26,847 nt of DNA from Candidatus Woesearchaeota archaeon (GTDB lineage: Archaea; Nanobdellota; Nanobdellia; Woesearchaeales; GW2011-AR4): assembly GCA_013330825.1 (NCBI GenBank), contig DUHN01000008.1, positions 1 through 26,847 on the forward strand, given 5' to 3'. The notes under the pieces were generated by a model, which did no database searches, had not been told where the DNA came from, and saw only the letters and a program-made list of their open reading frames with translations. How positions within the stretch are numbered: position 1 is the stretch's first letter; every line of letters begins with the position of its first letter. Of the stretch, positions 15,211-23,194 are shown one piece after another. The position numbers were made by a program, and so were the translations under genes.

Positions 15211-16507
15211 CGAAGTGGGCAAGAACTGCACCGCCGTCAGGATAGGGAACGAGGCATTCATCTTCGACTGCGGCGTCCACCTGGAGAATTTCATCCAATA
15301 CACCGAGGACGAGCACCTTCTCAGCATCCGCCCGGAGGATCTCATCAAGGTAGGCGCGGTCCCGGACATCTCAAGGATATCGGACTGGAAGAGCAACCTG
15401 AAGATGATCCTCCCCACGCACGCCCATCTTGACCATATCGGAGCACTCCCTTACCTTGCCTCTTCCCTGAAAGTGCCGATAGCCGCCACCCCCTTTACGA
15501 TCGAAGTCCTCAAGGCCATCCTCCAGGACAATGGGATGAAGCTCAGGAATCCGCTCAAGACCGTGCACCCCAACAGCAGCATCAGGGTCTCAAGCACCAT
15601 AACGGCAGAGTTCATCCACGTCACCCATTCCACCCCCCACACCGCGATGATCGCCCTCCACACGCCTGAAGGCACCATCCTCTACGCCAACGACTTCAAG
15701 TTTGACCTCACGCCAACCCTTGGCAAGAAGCCGAATCTCAAGCGCCTGGAGGAGCTCGGCAGGCAAGGGGTCAAGGCGCTGATTGTGGACTCCACCTACG
15801 CTGCAGACCCCCGCAAGATGCCCTCCGAGGCCGTTGCCCGCCAGATGCTCTATGACGTGCTGTTGGGCGTCAACTCCAAGGGCAAGGCCGTCATCGTCAC
15901 CACGTTCTCCTCCCACATCGCCAGGCTGAAGTCCATCATCGAGATGGGGCACAAGCTCGGCAGGAAAATCGTCTTCCTCGGCCGGAGCCTCCACAAATAT
16001 TCCACGGCGGCGGAGCGCGTTGGAATAGTCAATTTCTCGAGGGAAGTGCAGATGATAAAATACCCCAAGCAGATGAAGAAGGAGCTGAGGAGGATTGCGG
16101 CAAGGAAGGAAAAATACCTTCTGGTCGTCACGGGCCACCAGGGCGAGCCGCAGTCGACCTTGTCAAAGATGGTCAATGGCAAGCTCCCCTTCTCCTTCTC
16201 GCCTGAAGACCACGTCGTCTTCTCCTGCAAGACCATCCCGACGGAGACCAACATCCGGAACCGCGAGCGCCTCGAGACCAGCCTGAGAAGCAAGCACGTC
16301 CGCATGTTCCTCGACGTCCATGCCTCGGGCCACGCGGCGCGGGAGGACCTCAGGGATCTGCTCCATCTCGTGAAGCCGCGGCACATCATCCCGGCCCACG
16401 GCGGCATCGAGATGAGGAAGGCCATGGCCTCGCTCGCGGAGGAGCTCGGCTACTCGACAGGGAAGGACGTCCATCTCCTTGACGACGGCAGCTCGATCCG
16501 GCTTTGA
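15176..16507 (+). CDS. rnj: Archaeal RNase J (beta-CASP metallo-beta-lactamase nuclease)
   Basis: A 5'-3' exoribonuclease for RNA decay and processing. The 443-residue protein opens with MEIRAVGGYDEVGKN, has the metallo-beta-lactamase motif THAHLDHIGALP (H82, H84, D86, H87), ILYANDFKFD, the beta-CASP segments VIVTTFSSHIARLKSI and VTGHQGEPQSTLSKM, and the C-terminal DVHASGHAAREDL and HIIPAHGG (motif C and the last metal His). It lacks the N-terminal KH domains of aCPSF proteins, so RNase J is the better name. Start may be GTG 15176 or ATG 15182; AGAGGATG upstream could serve as ribosome binding site. It faces away from endA, and both act on RNA. Confidence 0.93.
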   Translation: MEMEIRAVGGYDEVGKNCTAVRIGNEAFIFDCGVHLENFIQYTEDEHLLSIRPEDLIKVGAVPDISRISDWKSNLKMILPTHAHLDHIGALPYLASSLKVPIAATPFTIEVLKAILQDNGMKLRNPLKTVHPNSSIRVSSTITAEFIHVTHSTPHTAMIALHTPEGTILYANDFKFDLTPTLGKKPNLKRLEELGRQGVKALIVDSTYAADPRKMPSEAVARQMLYDVLLGVNSKGKAVIVTTFSSHIARLKSIIEMGHKLGRKIVFLGRSLHKYSTAAERVGIVNFSREVQMIKYPKQMKKELRRIAARKEKYLLVVTGHQGEPQSTLSKMVNGKLPFSFSPEDHVVFSCKTIPTETNIRNRERLETSLRSKHVRMFLDVHASGHAAREDLRDLLHLVKPRHIIPAHGGIEMRKAMASLAEELGYSTGKDVHLLDDGSSIRL

Positions 16508-16520
16508 TGCGCGCCAATAC

Positions 16521-16530
16521 GTTTAAAAAA
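16521..16530 (+). promoter_or_regulatory. TATA box for the DUF4190-like gene
   Basis: GTTTAAAAAA ends 20 nt before ATG 16551. Confidence 0.5.
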
Positions 16531-16550
16531 CACCGCCCTCCCGCCCTCTT

Positions 16551-16832
16551 ATGAACAAAGACGCCGCAGTCACCTCATTCGTGCTGGGCATCCTCTGTGT
16601 CATCCCGCTCCTGAATTGGGTGCTTGCTCCCCTCGCCATGTATTTTGGCATCAGGGCCCTGCGCAGCATACGCAAGGATCCGCAGCACTACGGCGGAAAA
16701 ACATTTGCCATCATCGGCATCACTCTTGGTTCAGCAGTCCTCTTCTTCAATGTAACGGGAAAGCTCTTCTGGGAAGATGATGCCCTCTACCCGGATTATC
16801 CCCGCAACGTATTGATGTCGCTTTTCTCCTGA
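16551..16832 (+). CDS. Small membrane protein, DUF4190-like
   Basis: A 93-residue protein with two transmembrane helices (FVLGILCVIPLLNWVLAPLA and TFAIIGITLGSAVLFFNVTG) joined by MYFGIRALRSIRKDPQHYGG. That arrangement, with SFVLGIL at the start, a small basic loop, GG, and a second Gly-rich helix, is the DUF4190 pattern. The tail EDDALYPDYPRN is short and acidic. Function of the family is unknown. It has its own promoter and stands alone between RNase J and the repeat/RNA locus. Confidence 0.75.
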   Translation: MNKDAAVTSFVLGILCVIPLLNWVLAPLAMYFGIRALRSIRKDPQHYGGKTFAIIGITLGSAVLFFNVTGKLFWEDDALYPDYPRNVLMSLFS

Positions 16833-16834
16833 CG

Positions 16835-16846
16835 CTCCTCGGGAAA
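16835..16846 (+). repeat. 12-bp direct repeat, left copy
   Basis: CTCCTCGGGAAA, identical to 17073-17084. The two copies flank the nested inverted-repeat region, as a target-site duplication would. Confidence 0.6.
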
Positions 16847-16850
16847 GAGA

Positions 16851-17071
16851 CCGTTCAGATAAGGGAGAACGCCAGGGGTGGCGTCTTGTCGCGAGCGTCT
16901 TGCGGTTAGTAAAATGAGCGCCAAGGGGGACGCCCCGTCCGGGGAATGGCGCCTCGTGGCTACGAATGACAAAGCGGGCCCGATGCCCAGAGCAAGGCGA
17001 TGGGGCACTGGAAACGTGTTTCCGCGTGCCACCCTGCGCAGCAAGGCGTTCTCCCGCGCTTAAGTGAACGG
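16851..17071 (-). ncRNA. Candidate structured RNA (or MITE-like element), strand uncertain
   Basis: A 221-nt gene-free stretch with strictly nested complementary arms: CCGTTCA 16851-16857 with TGAACGG 17065-17071; GGGAGAACGCC 16863-16873 with GGCGTTCTCCC 17045-17055 (11 bp perfect); GGGGTGGC 16875-16882 with GCCACCCT 17028-17035; CGTCTTGC 16896-16903 with GCAAGGCG 16992-16999 (one G-U). Local hairpins: GCGCCA/TGGCGC (16918-16952), TCGT/ACGA (16954-16965), GGGC/GCCC (16976-16988) and GGAAAC/GTTTCC (17010-17023). Minus strand is preferred because a TATA-like TTTTTAAAC (about 17101-17093) is about 25 nt from 17071, while nothing TATA-like precedes 16851. I did not find RNase P or SRP RNA signatures. 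Flanking direct repeats leave a mobile element possible. Confidence 0.5.
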
Positions 17072-17072
17072 C

Positions 17073-17084
17073 CTCCTCGGGAAA
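17073..17084 (+). repeat. 12-bp direct repeat, right copy
   Basis: CTCCTCGGGAAA, exact copy of 16835-16846, immediately outside the outer stem. Confidence 0.6.
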
Positions 17085-17092
17085 AAGGGAAA

Positions 17093-17102
17093 TGTTTAAA
17101 AA
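17093..17102 (+). promoter_or_regulatory. TATA box for the GT2 operon, possibly bidirectional
   Basis: GTTTAAAAAC about 27-36 nt before ATG 17129. Its near-symmetric AT core could also serve the minus-strand RNA starting near 17071. Confidence 0.45.
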
Positions 17103-17128
17103 CGAAAAGAGAGAGCTTTTTCATCACC

Positions 17129-18370
17129 ATGGAGTTCATCATGCAGCTTGGAACGGGACTGTTCTTCATCCTTTTTGCCTTCCTGATGGCTGTTTTTGCG
17201 GTGGTCGTCCTCTCCCTGTTCAGGAAAGACGCCTCCCACGGAGCATTCGAGCCAAAGGTCTCCATCATCATCCCGGCGTATAACGAGGAGCAGCATATCG
17301 GCGACTGCATCAGCTCGGTCAGGTCCCTCGCCTACCCAAAGGAGAAGACGGAAATCATCGTTGTCGATGACGGTTCGGCAGACCATACAGCTTCCATCGC
17401 CAGGCGGCACGGCGCGAAGGTCGTCACCATCCGCCACGCAGGCAAGGTCGCTGCCCTCAACGCGGGAATGAAGCGCGCGAGGCACGGCTTCCTCTTCACC
17501 GTCGATGCGGACACCGTCGTCGAGCAGGACTGCCTCAGGAACCTGGTATCCCCCTTCATCCAGGAGGATGTCGGGGCGACGACAGGGAATAGCAGGGTGA
17601 AGAACTCCCGCAGCGTCATCGGGGCGTTCCAGAACATCGAGTACCATTACAACAACCTCATCCGCGCGAGCTTCTCCAGGGTCTTCAGGACAGGCATCTG
17701 GTTCTTCGGCGCATTGGCCTGCTACCGGAAATCCGCGCTGCTGAAGGCAGGAGGATTCAAGAAGGACACTCTCGCGGAGGACATGGACATCGCATTGGAG
17801 CTCAAGCGTGCGGGTTACCGGAGCGTCAATGTCCCCCGGGCCATCGGCCACACCGTCGCGCCGTCAACGGTCTCTTCCCTCTATAGGCAGCGCTTCCGCT
17901 GGTGGATGGGGACCCTGCAGTCGCTCTTCAAGAACAAGTCTCTCTTCTCGCGGAAATCCCCCTGGAGCATCCATTTCCTCTTCATCAACCAGTACTGGTG
18001 GAGCGTCTACGCGTTCCTCTCCCTGCCGCTCATCATCTACCAGCTCAATTACTGGCTGCCCTCGAACTCCCACACGATAGGGGAGCTTTCCGGCTATCTC
18101 TTCCGCTGGTTCTCGCTCTCCGGTCCGGTGTACGTGCTCTACAAGATCCCCGAATGGGGCATCAACTACTGGACCATCTTCGGCGTGCTGTCCGGCATCA
18201 TCTCGTCCGTCATGATTGTCATCGCCGTTAGGATGTTCAAGGACACCTTCACCCTGAGGAACGCCATCGCGGTGTTCTTCTACTTCCCCTATACCATACT
18301 TTTAAATATCATCATCGCTTTCAGCATCATTCGCTATCACCTCTCTCCGCAGAGGTATTTTGTGAGATGA
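17129..18370 (+). CDS. Processive-type GT2 glycosyltransferase, membrane
   Basis: A membrane glycosyltransferase of 413 residues of the cellulose/hyaluronan/poly-GlcNAc synthase type. It has an N-terminal membrane helix (LFFILFAFLMAVFAVVVL), then VSIIIPAYNEE, VVDDGS (first Asp), FTVDAD (D-x-D), LAEDMDI (catalytic ED) and RQRFRWWMG (Q-x-x-R-W), the D, D, D, QxxRW set of processive enzymes. Four or more C-terminal membrane helices follow (NQYWWSVYAFLSLPLIIY onward). The frame is open back to 17000, but that part is the repeat/RNA locus; ATG 17129 (MEFIMQLG) follows the TATA box and precedes the hydrophobic start. It is one base from the next GT2. Polymer identity cannot be read from sequence. 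Confidence 0.9.
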   Translation: MEFIMQLGTGLFFILFAFLMAVFAVVVLSLFRKDASHGAFEPKVSIIIPAYNEEQHIGDCISSVRSLAYPKEKTEIIVVDDGSADHTASIARRHGAKVVTIRHAGKVAALNAGMKRARHGFLFTVDADTVVEQDCLRNLVSPFIQEDVGATTGNSRVKNSRSVIGAFQNIEYHYNNLIRASFSRVFRTGIWFFGALACYRKSALLKAGGFKKDTLAEDMDIALELKRAGYRSVNVPRAIGHTVAPSTVSSLYRQRFRWWMGTLQSLFKNKSLFSRKSPWSIHFLFINQYWWSVYAFLSLPLIIYQLNYWLPSNSHTIGELSGYLFRWFSLSGPVYVLYKIPEWGINYWTIFGVLSGIISSVMIVIAVRMFKDTFTLRNAIAVFFYFPYTILLNIIIAFSIIRYHLSPQRYFVR

Positions 18371-18371
18371 C

Positions 18372-19718
18372 ATGGACATCCATTCCTCTTTCGTGTGGTG
18401 GGAATCCGCCGTCCGGGCAGCATTCCACGCGTATAGCCAGGCGAGCAGACCAATCCTCGACGTCGTGCAGTCTTTCTTTGAGTATGCGTTCAACGTGCTG
18501 CTCGTCATCACCTTCTTCGTGTCCGTCCTCTATCTTGTCATGACCTTCTATACCGCTGTCCGCAGGAAGAGCGATGGAGAGAAGATTGACCAATCATATA
18601 CGCCTTCCGTCACCATCCAGATCCCCACGTTCAACGAGCCCGTGGCCATACGCTGCGCCAGGGCGTGCCTGGCATTCGATTACCCAAAGGACAGGTACGA
18701 GATCATCATCGGCGACGATTCCAGCATGCCGGAAGTGTCGAAGCAGCTCTCTGCCTTCGCGGCTGGGCACCCGCAGGTGAAGGTGGTCAGGAGGGAAAGG
18801 AACACCGGCTACAAGCCCGGCAACCTCAACAACATGCTCCCCCACTCAAAAGGGGAATTCATCGTGATCTTCGACTCGGACTTCGTGCCGAAGCAGGATT
18901 TCCTGAAGAGGATCGTCCAGCCCTTCAAGGACGACCGGAAAGTGGCCGCGGTGCAGGCGAAATGGACCTTCCTTAACGCGCGGGAGAACATGATCACCGT
19001 GCTGGGATCGAGCATCCTCAATGTCTACCATTACATCACCCTCCCCTTCCTCAAGGGACGAAGGAAGATGTCCTTGCTCTGCGGCTCCGCGGAAGCGGTC
19101 AGGAAGTCCACCCTCGTCCAGCTCGGCGCGTGGGACACCGGAAACCTCACCGAGGACATCGAGTACTCCATCCGCCTCATCAACAGCGGCTACAGGATCG
19201 TCTACCTTGAGGATCTCACCTGCGACTCAGAAGTGCCGCATACCTCCTTTGACCTCTACCGCCAGCAGATGCGCTGGGGATACGGCGTCATCCATTCCTA
19301 TAAGAAGCATTTCAGGGCGATATACACAGGCAAGGGCACTTCCTTCTGGGACAAGGTGGGCGTGAGCATCGTCTGCAGCGGTTACCTGCTGTCATTCCTG
19401 CTGTTTGCGCTGCTCGCGACAGGCACCCTCAGCCTCGTCACCCACGCCCCCGCCCCCGTCGAATGGGGGAAGCTGCTCTCTGAGACGGCAAGGAACATCG
19501 CCATCACTTCCGGCCTTCTTGTCGCGAACATCGTGGCCCTGCGAAGGAGCAGGAACATGGGGTCTTTCTGGAAGATGATCGCATCCTCCTTCAGCTATGG
19601 CATCGTCATGACCTACCACGTCAATAAGGGCATCCTCAAGGCCATCTTCGGCAGGCCGATGGAATGGTTCATGCTCACCAAGAGGGGCAACGAGACATAC
19701 AACCAAGCCCCTTCATAA
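18372..19718 (+). CDS. Second GT2 membrane glycosyltransferase
   Basis: 448 residues with the same processive-type motifs: VTIQIPTFNEP, IIGDDSS, IFDSDFV, NLTEDIEYS and RQQMRWGYG. A membrane helix precedes the catalytic domain (NVLLVITFFVSVLYLVMTF) and two or more follow (YLLSFLLFALLATG, and a helix near IAITSGLLVANIVAL). The ATG comes one base after the upstream stop, so the pair is translationally coupled and probably makes or modifies one envelope polysaccharide together. The N-terminus before the first helix (about 45 residues, WWESAVRAAFHAY) is amphipathic. CesA/CelA-like naming would be too specific. Confidence 0.88.
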   Translation: MDIHSSFVWWESAVRAAFHAYSQASRPILDVVQSFFEYAFNVLLVITFFVSVLYLVMTFYTAVRRKSDGEKIDQSYTPSVTIQIPTFNEPVAIRCARACLAFDYPKDRYEIIIGDDSSMPEVSKQLSAFAAGHPQVKVVRRERNTGYKPGNLNNMLPHSKGEFIVIFDSDFVPKQDFLKRIVQPFKDDRKVAAVQAKWTFLNARENMITVLGSSILNVYHYITLPFLKGRRKMSLLCGSAEAVRKSTLVQLGAWDTGNLTEDIEYSIRLINSGYRIVYLEDLTCDSEVPHTSFDLYRQQMRWGYGVIHSYKKHFRAIYTGKGTSFWDKVGVSIVCSGYLLSFLLFALLATGTLSLVTHAPAPVEWGKLLSETARNIAITSGLLVANIVALRRSRNMGSFWKMIASSFSYGIVMTYHVNKGILKAIFGRPMEWFMLTKRGNETYNQAPS

Positions 19719-19765
19719 ATGACTTTCTTCCCCCTTCCTTCTTGGAACTTCTTTTCCCGATGATA

Positions 19766-19775
19766 AGAATAAATA
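19766..19775 (+). promoter_or_regulatory. TATA box for the GT-C gene
   Basis: AGAATAAATA ends 21 nt before ATG 19797; this makes 19797 a better start than ATG 19790, which is in a different frame. Confidence 0.4.
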
Positions 19776-19796
19776 GGCACGCGCCATAAATGCCTC

Positions 19797-21143
19797 ATGA
19801 AGCGCCACCGCCTGCTGCTCGGCCTCCTGCTGCTGTCCTTCCTGCTCCTCAGCGTGTCCATCGCGGCCCAGCAGCGCGCCGTGTGGTGGGACTCGGCCGT
19901 CTACATCGGCATGGGCAAATACTACTGGTCCGCCGGGCAGTCTGGATTCTCAGAGCCGTCGCGGCCGCCAGCCCTTCCGCTGCTCCTCGGCGCCTTCTGG
20001 AATGCCGGGCTTGACACCATCCTTTCAGGAACAATCCTCATCATAGTGTTCTCCCTCGGCACGGTATTCCTCACATTCAAGATCGGCGAAAAGCTCTTTG
20101 GCGCGAATACCGGCCTGCTCGCGGCATTCCTCCTTGGGTTTTCCTTCACGTTCCTCTCCTTCAGCCACCGGATACTGACGGAGATTCCCTCGTCATTTTT
20201 CCTGCTCCTCGGAGCCCTCCTGCTGCTTAAGCAGAAGCCCGTCCTCGGCGGCATCGCCTTCGGCCTGTCGTTCCTCACGAGATTCTACCAGCTGCTGCCC
20301 ATAATCATCATCCTTGCCGCGTTTCATCTCCAACGGCGCCATGGGAGGAGAGAGCTTCTCCTCGTCATCTCAGGATTCTCCATCCCCCTGCTGCCGTACC
20401 TGCTCTTGGGCGCAATCGCATATGGGAACCCGATGCTTCCCTTCACCCTGCAGCTCTATCTCAGCATGCACACCGGAACCATCTACGCGCAGCCTTTGCT
20501 GTTTTATGCTGCAAGCCTGATAAAGGAGAACATCCTCCTCCTCTCATTGGCTGCGCTGCCTCTGGTGTGGAAAAAAAACCAGCATCTCCGTCTTCTTGCC
20601 TGGATTGCGCTCATTCCCTTGCTCCTGTATACCCTGGCCCCCCACAAGGAGATGAGGCTCCTGCTGCCGCTGCTCCCATTCGTCTCCCTTCTGGCGGCAT
20701 TCTGCACCATTTATCTATCCCATTATCTCGCGCAGCGCTTCGCAATGCCGGATAAGACAATCCTCTTCCTTTTCTGCGCCATCTTTCTCGGCATCGGCCT
20801 CTCCCATACCTTGCTGTTCATCATCCACCCCGGCAGCCAGCCTTCCCCCCAGCAGGAGTTCTTCCAGGAATACCTGCAAGAGCGGGAACACGCCGGCCAG
20901 CATATCTGGATCAGCAGCCCGTTATATGCGCTCAGGACTGATGCGCCTGTCAGCGGCCTGATGTATTATCCCGGCATCAGGGGAGAGCCGGACCTGGCGC
21001 TCGTCAACACCTGCGATTTTCTCGGCAATGACAGGGAATACGGGGCCATGACAAGCCGCAATCTGGACACGGTGATGGCAACCCTCAAGCAGGTGTACTC
21101 TTCACGGGAGAAGGGATGCGTCTACACTATCTACGGAAGGTAG
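19797..21143 (+). CDS. GT-C type membrane glycosyltransferase
   Basis: A polytopic membrane protein of 448 residues with about nine to eleven hydrophobic segments. After the first helix, an outside loop has WWDSAVYIGMGKYYW, with the acidic residue typical of lipid-phosphate-sugar-using GT-C enzymes, and SRPPALPLLLG. Later HKEMRLLLPLLPF matches the HKExR(F) motif of GT22/PIG-like mannosyltransferases and ArnT/PMT relatives. The C-terminal about 100 residues (from HPGSQPSPQQEF) are soluble, presumably outside the cell. Placed after two GT2 genes, it likely transfers sugar from a polyprenyl-phosphate donor to envelope glycan or protein. It has its own TATA box. Its stop abuts the stop of the convergent aMBF1 gene. 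Confidence 0.82.
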   Translation: MKRHRLLLGLLLLSFLLLSVSIAAQQRAVWWDSAVYIGMGKYYWSAGQSGFSEPSRPPALPLLLGAFWNAGLDTILSGTILIIVFSLGTVFLTFKIGEKLFGANTGLLAAFLLGFSFTFLSFSHRILTEIPSSFFLLLGALLLLKQKPVLGGIAFGLSFLTRFYQLLPIIIILAAFHLQRRHGRRELLLVISGFSIPLLPYLLLGAIAYGNPMLPFTLQLYLSMHTGTIYAQPLLFYAASLIKENILLLSLAALPLVWKKNQHLRLLAWIALIPLLLYTLAPHKEMRLLLPLLPFVSLLAAFCTIYLSHYLAQRFAMPDKTILFLFCAIFLGIGLSHTLLFIIHPGSQPSPQQEFFQEYLQEREHAGQHIWISSPLYALRTDAPVSGLMYYPGIRGEPDLALVNTCDFLGNDREYGAMTSRNLDTVMATLKQVYSSREKGCVYTIYGR

Positions 21144-21608
21144 CTAAGAAGACTTCTTGATCTTGATGAAATCGCCGAGCGTGAGCGAGTCCGTCTTGCT
21201 CTTGCTCTTCTGCTGCGGCGCCTCTTTCGCCACCTCGACAAGCTGTATCTTCAGGGCATGCTCCAGTTTCCTGGCGAGGTCGATGGAAGGGCGCTGGCTG
21301 CCGTTCTCCAGGTGGTGGACAAGGGACTCCCGCTCATTGAGCATCTTGGCGAATTCCTTCTGGGTGAGATTGAGCTGCTCGCGCTTCTGCCGGATCCTCG
21401 GGGCGAAGTCCTCCACGACCGTCTCAGGGGAATCCTCTGCCGGCTTCGCCGCTTTGACAGGGAGATGCCCTGCCTTCGGGGGTTCTGCCCTCGCAGAGCG
21501 CACCACTTTGCCGAACCTTGAGCAGTTCTGGCACACCGTGAGCTCCACCCCCTCGATAAGGGCAATAGTTCCCGCACCCTCTTTCCCGCACATGTCGCAG
21601 CCTGGCAT
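21144..21608 (-). CDS. Archaeal multiprotein bridging factor aMBF1
   Basis: A transcription or translation-associated factor of 154 residues. It starts with a zinc ribbon (CDMC at 4-7, CQNC at 26-29), then a Pro/Ala-rich linker, then an Xre-type helix-turn-helix (IRQKREQLNLTQKEFAKMLN, then LVHHLENGSQRPSIDLARKLE). This zinc-ribbon plus HTH order is diagnostic of aMBF1. It ends in a lysine-rich tail (DFIKIKKSS). GGGAGG lies directly before ATG 21608 and AGTTTAAAAG (minus, 21640-21631) is a TATA box about 25 nt upstream. Confidence 0.92.
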   Translation of the reverse strand: MPGCDMCGKEGAGTIALIEGVELTVCQNCSRFGKVVRSARAEPPKAGHLPVKAAKPAEDSPETVVEDFAPRIRQKREQLNLTQKEFAKMLNERESLVHHLENGSQRPSIDLARKLEHALKIQLVEVAKEAPQQKSKSKTDSLTLGDFIKIKKSS

Positions 21609-21630
21609 CCTCCCTGGCTCCTTTTGGAGT

Positions 21631-21640
21631 CTTTTAAACT
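21631..21640 (-). promoter_or_regulatory. TATA box for aMBF1
   Basis: AGTTTAAAAG on the minus strand, 23-32 nt before ATG 21608. Confidence 0.5.
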
Positions 21641-21692
21641 TTTCTTCATTAACGGAACACCATCAGTCTCAAGGCACGTCCAAAAGACAAAG

Positions 21693-21702
21693 ATTTTAAA
21701 CA
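21693..21702 (+). promoter_or_regulatory. TATA-like box upstream of the Tat-motif gene
   Basis: ATTTTAAACA lies 41-50 nt before ATG 21743, farther than for other genes here, so a leader of about 15-20 nt is implied. Confidence 0.35.
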
Positions 21703-21742
21703 ACATGAGCGGAAAAAGCCACGGCCTTGTCGGCGCCTCCTG

Positions 21743-23122
21743 ATGGCAATAAGCATGGACACATATGCAAAAAATCTCCGCTCCAACATAGTCCGCATCG
21801 TGAACGAGTTGAGGAAAGCACCCTACTTTTTCGTTGAAAACTTTATCAATGAGAAATCGACGGAACAATCAATTCAAATGCTTCACAATTACTTTCTCAC
21901 CTATCGTGAAGAAGAAAAACTGCTGCGCATCATCGGTCTGGATCGCGCTCTGGAGGAAGAGCATATATCCATCCTTGTCAGGGAGATCATCGCTTACAAG
22001 ACAATGATGGACAGAAGAACCTTTCTAGGAAAGACAGCGGCAGCCGCCGCGACAATAGCCACTGGCCTTTTCCCTTCACCTGGAAGTGATGTGACAACAA
22101 AGACGTGGACCTTTGGAGACATATACACCTCTCTGAAGGCAAGCCACTTCGACGTCTACGATGCCTTGTGTCACCAGAGCACTAAGAAAAACACATCGAC
22201 GATAATATTCTTCCTCGACAAGGCCGCAGGTCCAGAAGAAAGAGGCATTCACGACTGGAAAACAGATTATGCCAAGATCGAGCTTCTCAGAAAGCTCCTC
22301 CCCATCCACACCATTGGAATAGAAGGATTCGTCCAGGGACACACCGGACAGGACGACATCATCAACGGGACGCCAGAACTCGTCAGGGCACTCATTGCAC
22401 AGCGGAAACAATATCTCCTCGTCGGTCTTGAGCGCAAGGAGCTCCAGCGGGAAAGCCTCGAACTCACCCTCTCATTGAAATTCTGGGCGGATGCATTCCT
22501 TAGCTGGCAGCTCCTCACCTACCAGCATCCGGCCTTCACCTATGGGATTCAAGACATGCGCCACCTGCGAAATCAACTGTTCCCACTCATCGCCAAAGGC
22601 GTATCCCGCCAATCGACATATGGAGCCACCTTCAGGCAATTTCCCCGGCTGCACACGGCACGGCAAAACGTAATCGCGGACATCATCAACAATCTATCCG
22701 ATCTCTATGACTTCATCCTGGCGCTGCGCCTGCCCATTCCAAAATCTGAACAGGAATTCAACGCCGTCCGTCTGGGCCTTTTCGAGGCCTGGATTCGCAG
22801 AGGCTGGTTCTCCGCCACCCCAGAAGGGATTGCAATCAACACGCAGAAGATCCCACAAAGGTACAGCGAACTCCATGAAAAAAGAGACGCATACGCTGTT
22901 GAGATGCTGCTCAGCCACATCAGGATCCGCCCAGGCATCTCTCTTCTGGTCTTCGGCTCCAGGCACGCGCGGGGGATAAGGGACAATATCATCTCCAGGA
23001 CCGGGGGAAACAACCATCTTATAATCATCTCCTACGGGCGCATCCCGTCATCTCATTTAGGGAAAGGATACGACAATCCCCTTCCTCAAAACCCATACCC
23101 TGCATTTAGGCTGCGACTGTAA
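21743..23122 (+). CDS. Unknown protein with internal Tat-like signal; TIKI/EreA-like at best
   Basis: A 459-residue frame of unknown function. A twin-arginine signal-like stretch, DRRTFLGKTAAAAATIATGL, lies at residues 90-109 rather than at the N-terminus. The first 88 residues are helical and charged (NIVRIVNELRKAPYFFVENF). Either the protein has an N-terminal cytosolic domain before a Tat-dependent anchor, or translation really starts at ATG 22004/22007, giving about 372 residues; a TATA-like GCATATATCC at 21961 would allow that. After the signal, IIFFLDKAAGPEERG, IHTIGIEGFVQGH and a late FGSRHARGIRDN (G-x-x-H) faintly recall TIKI/TraB or erythromycin-esterase-like proteins. That assignment is weak. 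Confidence 0.6.
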   Translation: MAISMDTYAKNLRSNIVRIVNELRKAPYFFVENFINEKSTEQSIQMLHNYFLTYREEEKLLRIIGLDRALEEEHISILVREIIAYKTMMDRRTFLGKTAAAAATIATGLFPSPGSDVTTKTWTFGDIYTSLKASHFDVYDALCHQSTKKNTSTIIFFLDKAAGPEERGIHDWKTDYAKIELLRKLLPIHTIGIEGFVQGHTGQDDIINGTPELVRALIAQRKQYLLVGLERKELQRESLELTLSLKFWADAFLSWQLLTYQHPAFTYGIQDMRHLRNQLFPLIAKGVSRQSTYGATFRQFPRLHTARQNVIADIINNLSDLYDFILALRLPIPKSEQEFNAVRLGLFEAWIRRGWFSATPEGIAINTQKIPQRYSELHEKRDAYAVEMLLSHIRIRPGISLLVFGSRHARGIRDNIISRTGGNNHLIIISYGRIPSSHLGKGYDNPLPQNPYPAFRLRL

Positions 23123-23162
23123 CTACCATCAAACCAGCATCCTCACGAAATGAGGAGGAAAA

Positions 23163-23172
23163 CTATAAAAAT
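23163..23172 (+). promoter_or_regulatory. TATA box for the pilin-like/LysM operon
   Basis: CTATAAAAAT ends 22 nt before ATG 23195. It lies inside the longer frame that begins at 23150, which argues against that earlier start. Confidence 0.5.
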
Positions 23173-23194
23173 ACTAGAACAAAAGGAACATCTC

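Noticed and set aside
16851..17071. RNase P RNA, SRP RNA, tRNA or rRNA at the nested-stem locus
   Set aside because: Conserved core sequences of these RNAs were looked for on both strands and not seen; a very divergent RNase P RNA is not fully excluded.
16960..17128. Extending the first GT2 protein upstream to ATG 17000
   Set aside because: That segment is the structured repeat region and reads as low-quality peptide; the promoter lies at 17093-17102, after ATG 17000.
23150..23194. Start of the pilin-like protein at ATG 23150
   Set aside because: It would place the TATA box inside the coding region and put 15 polar residues before the typical KRAQITIF signal opening.
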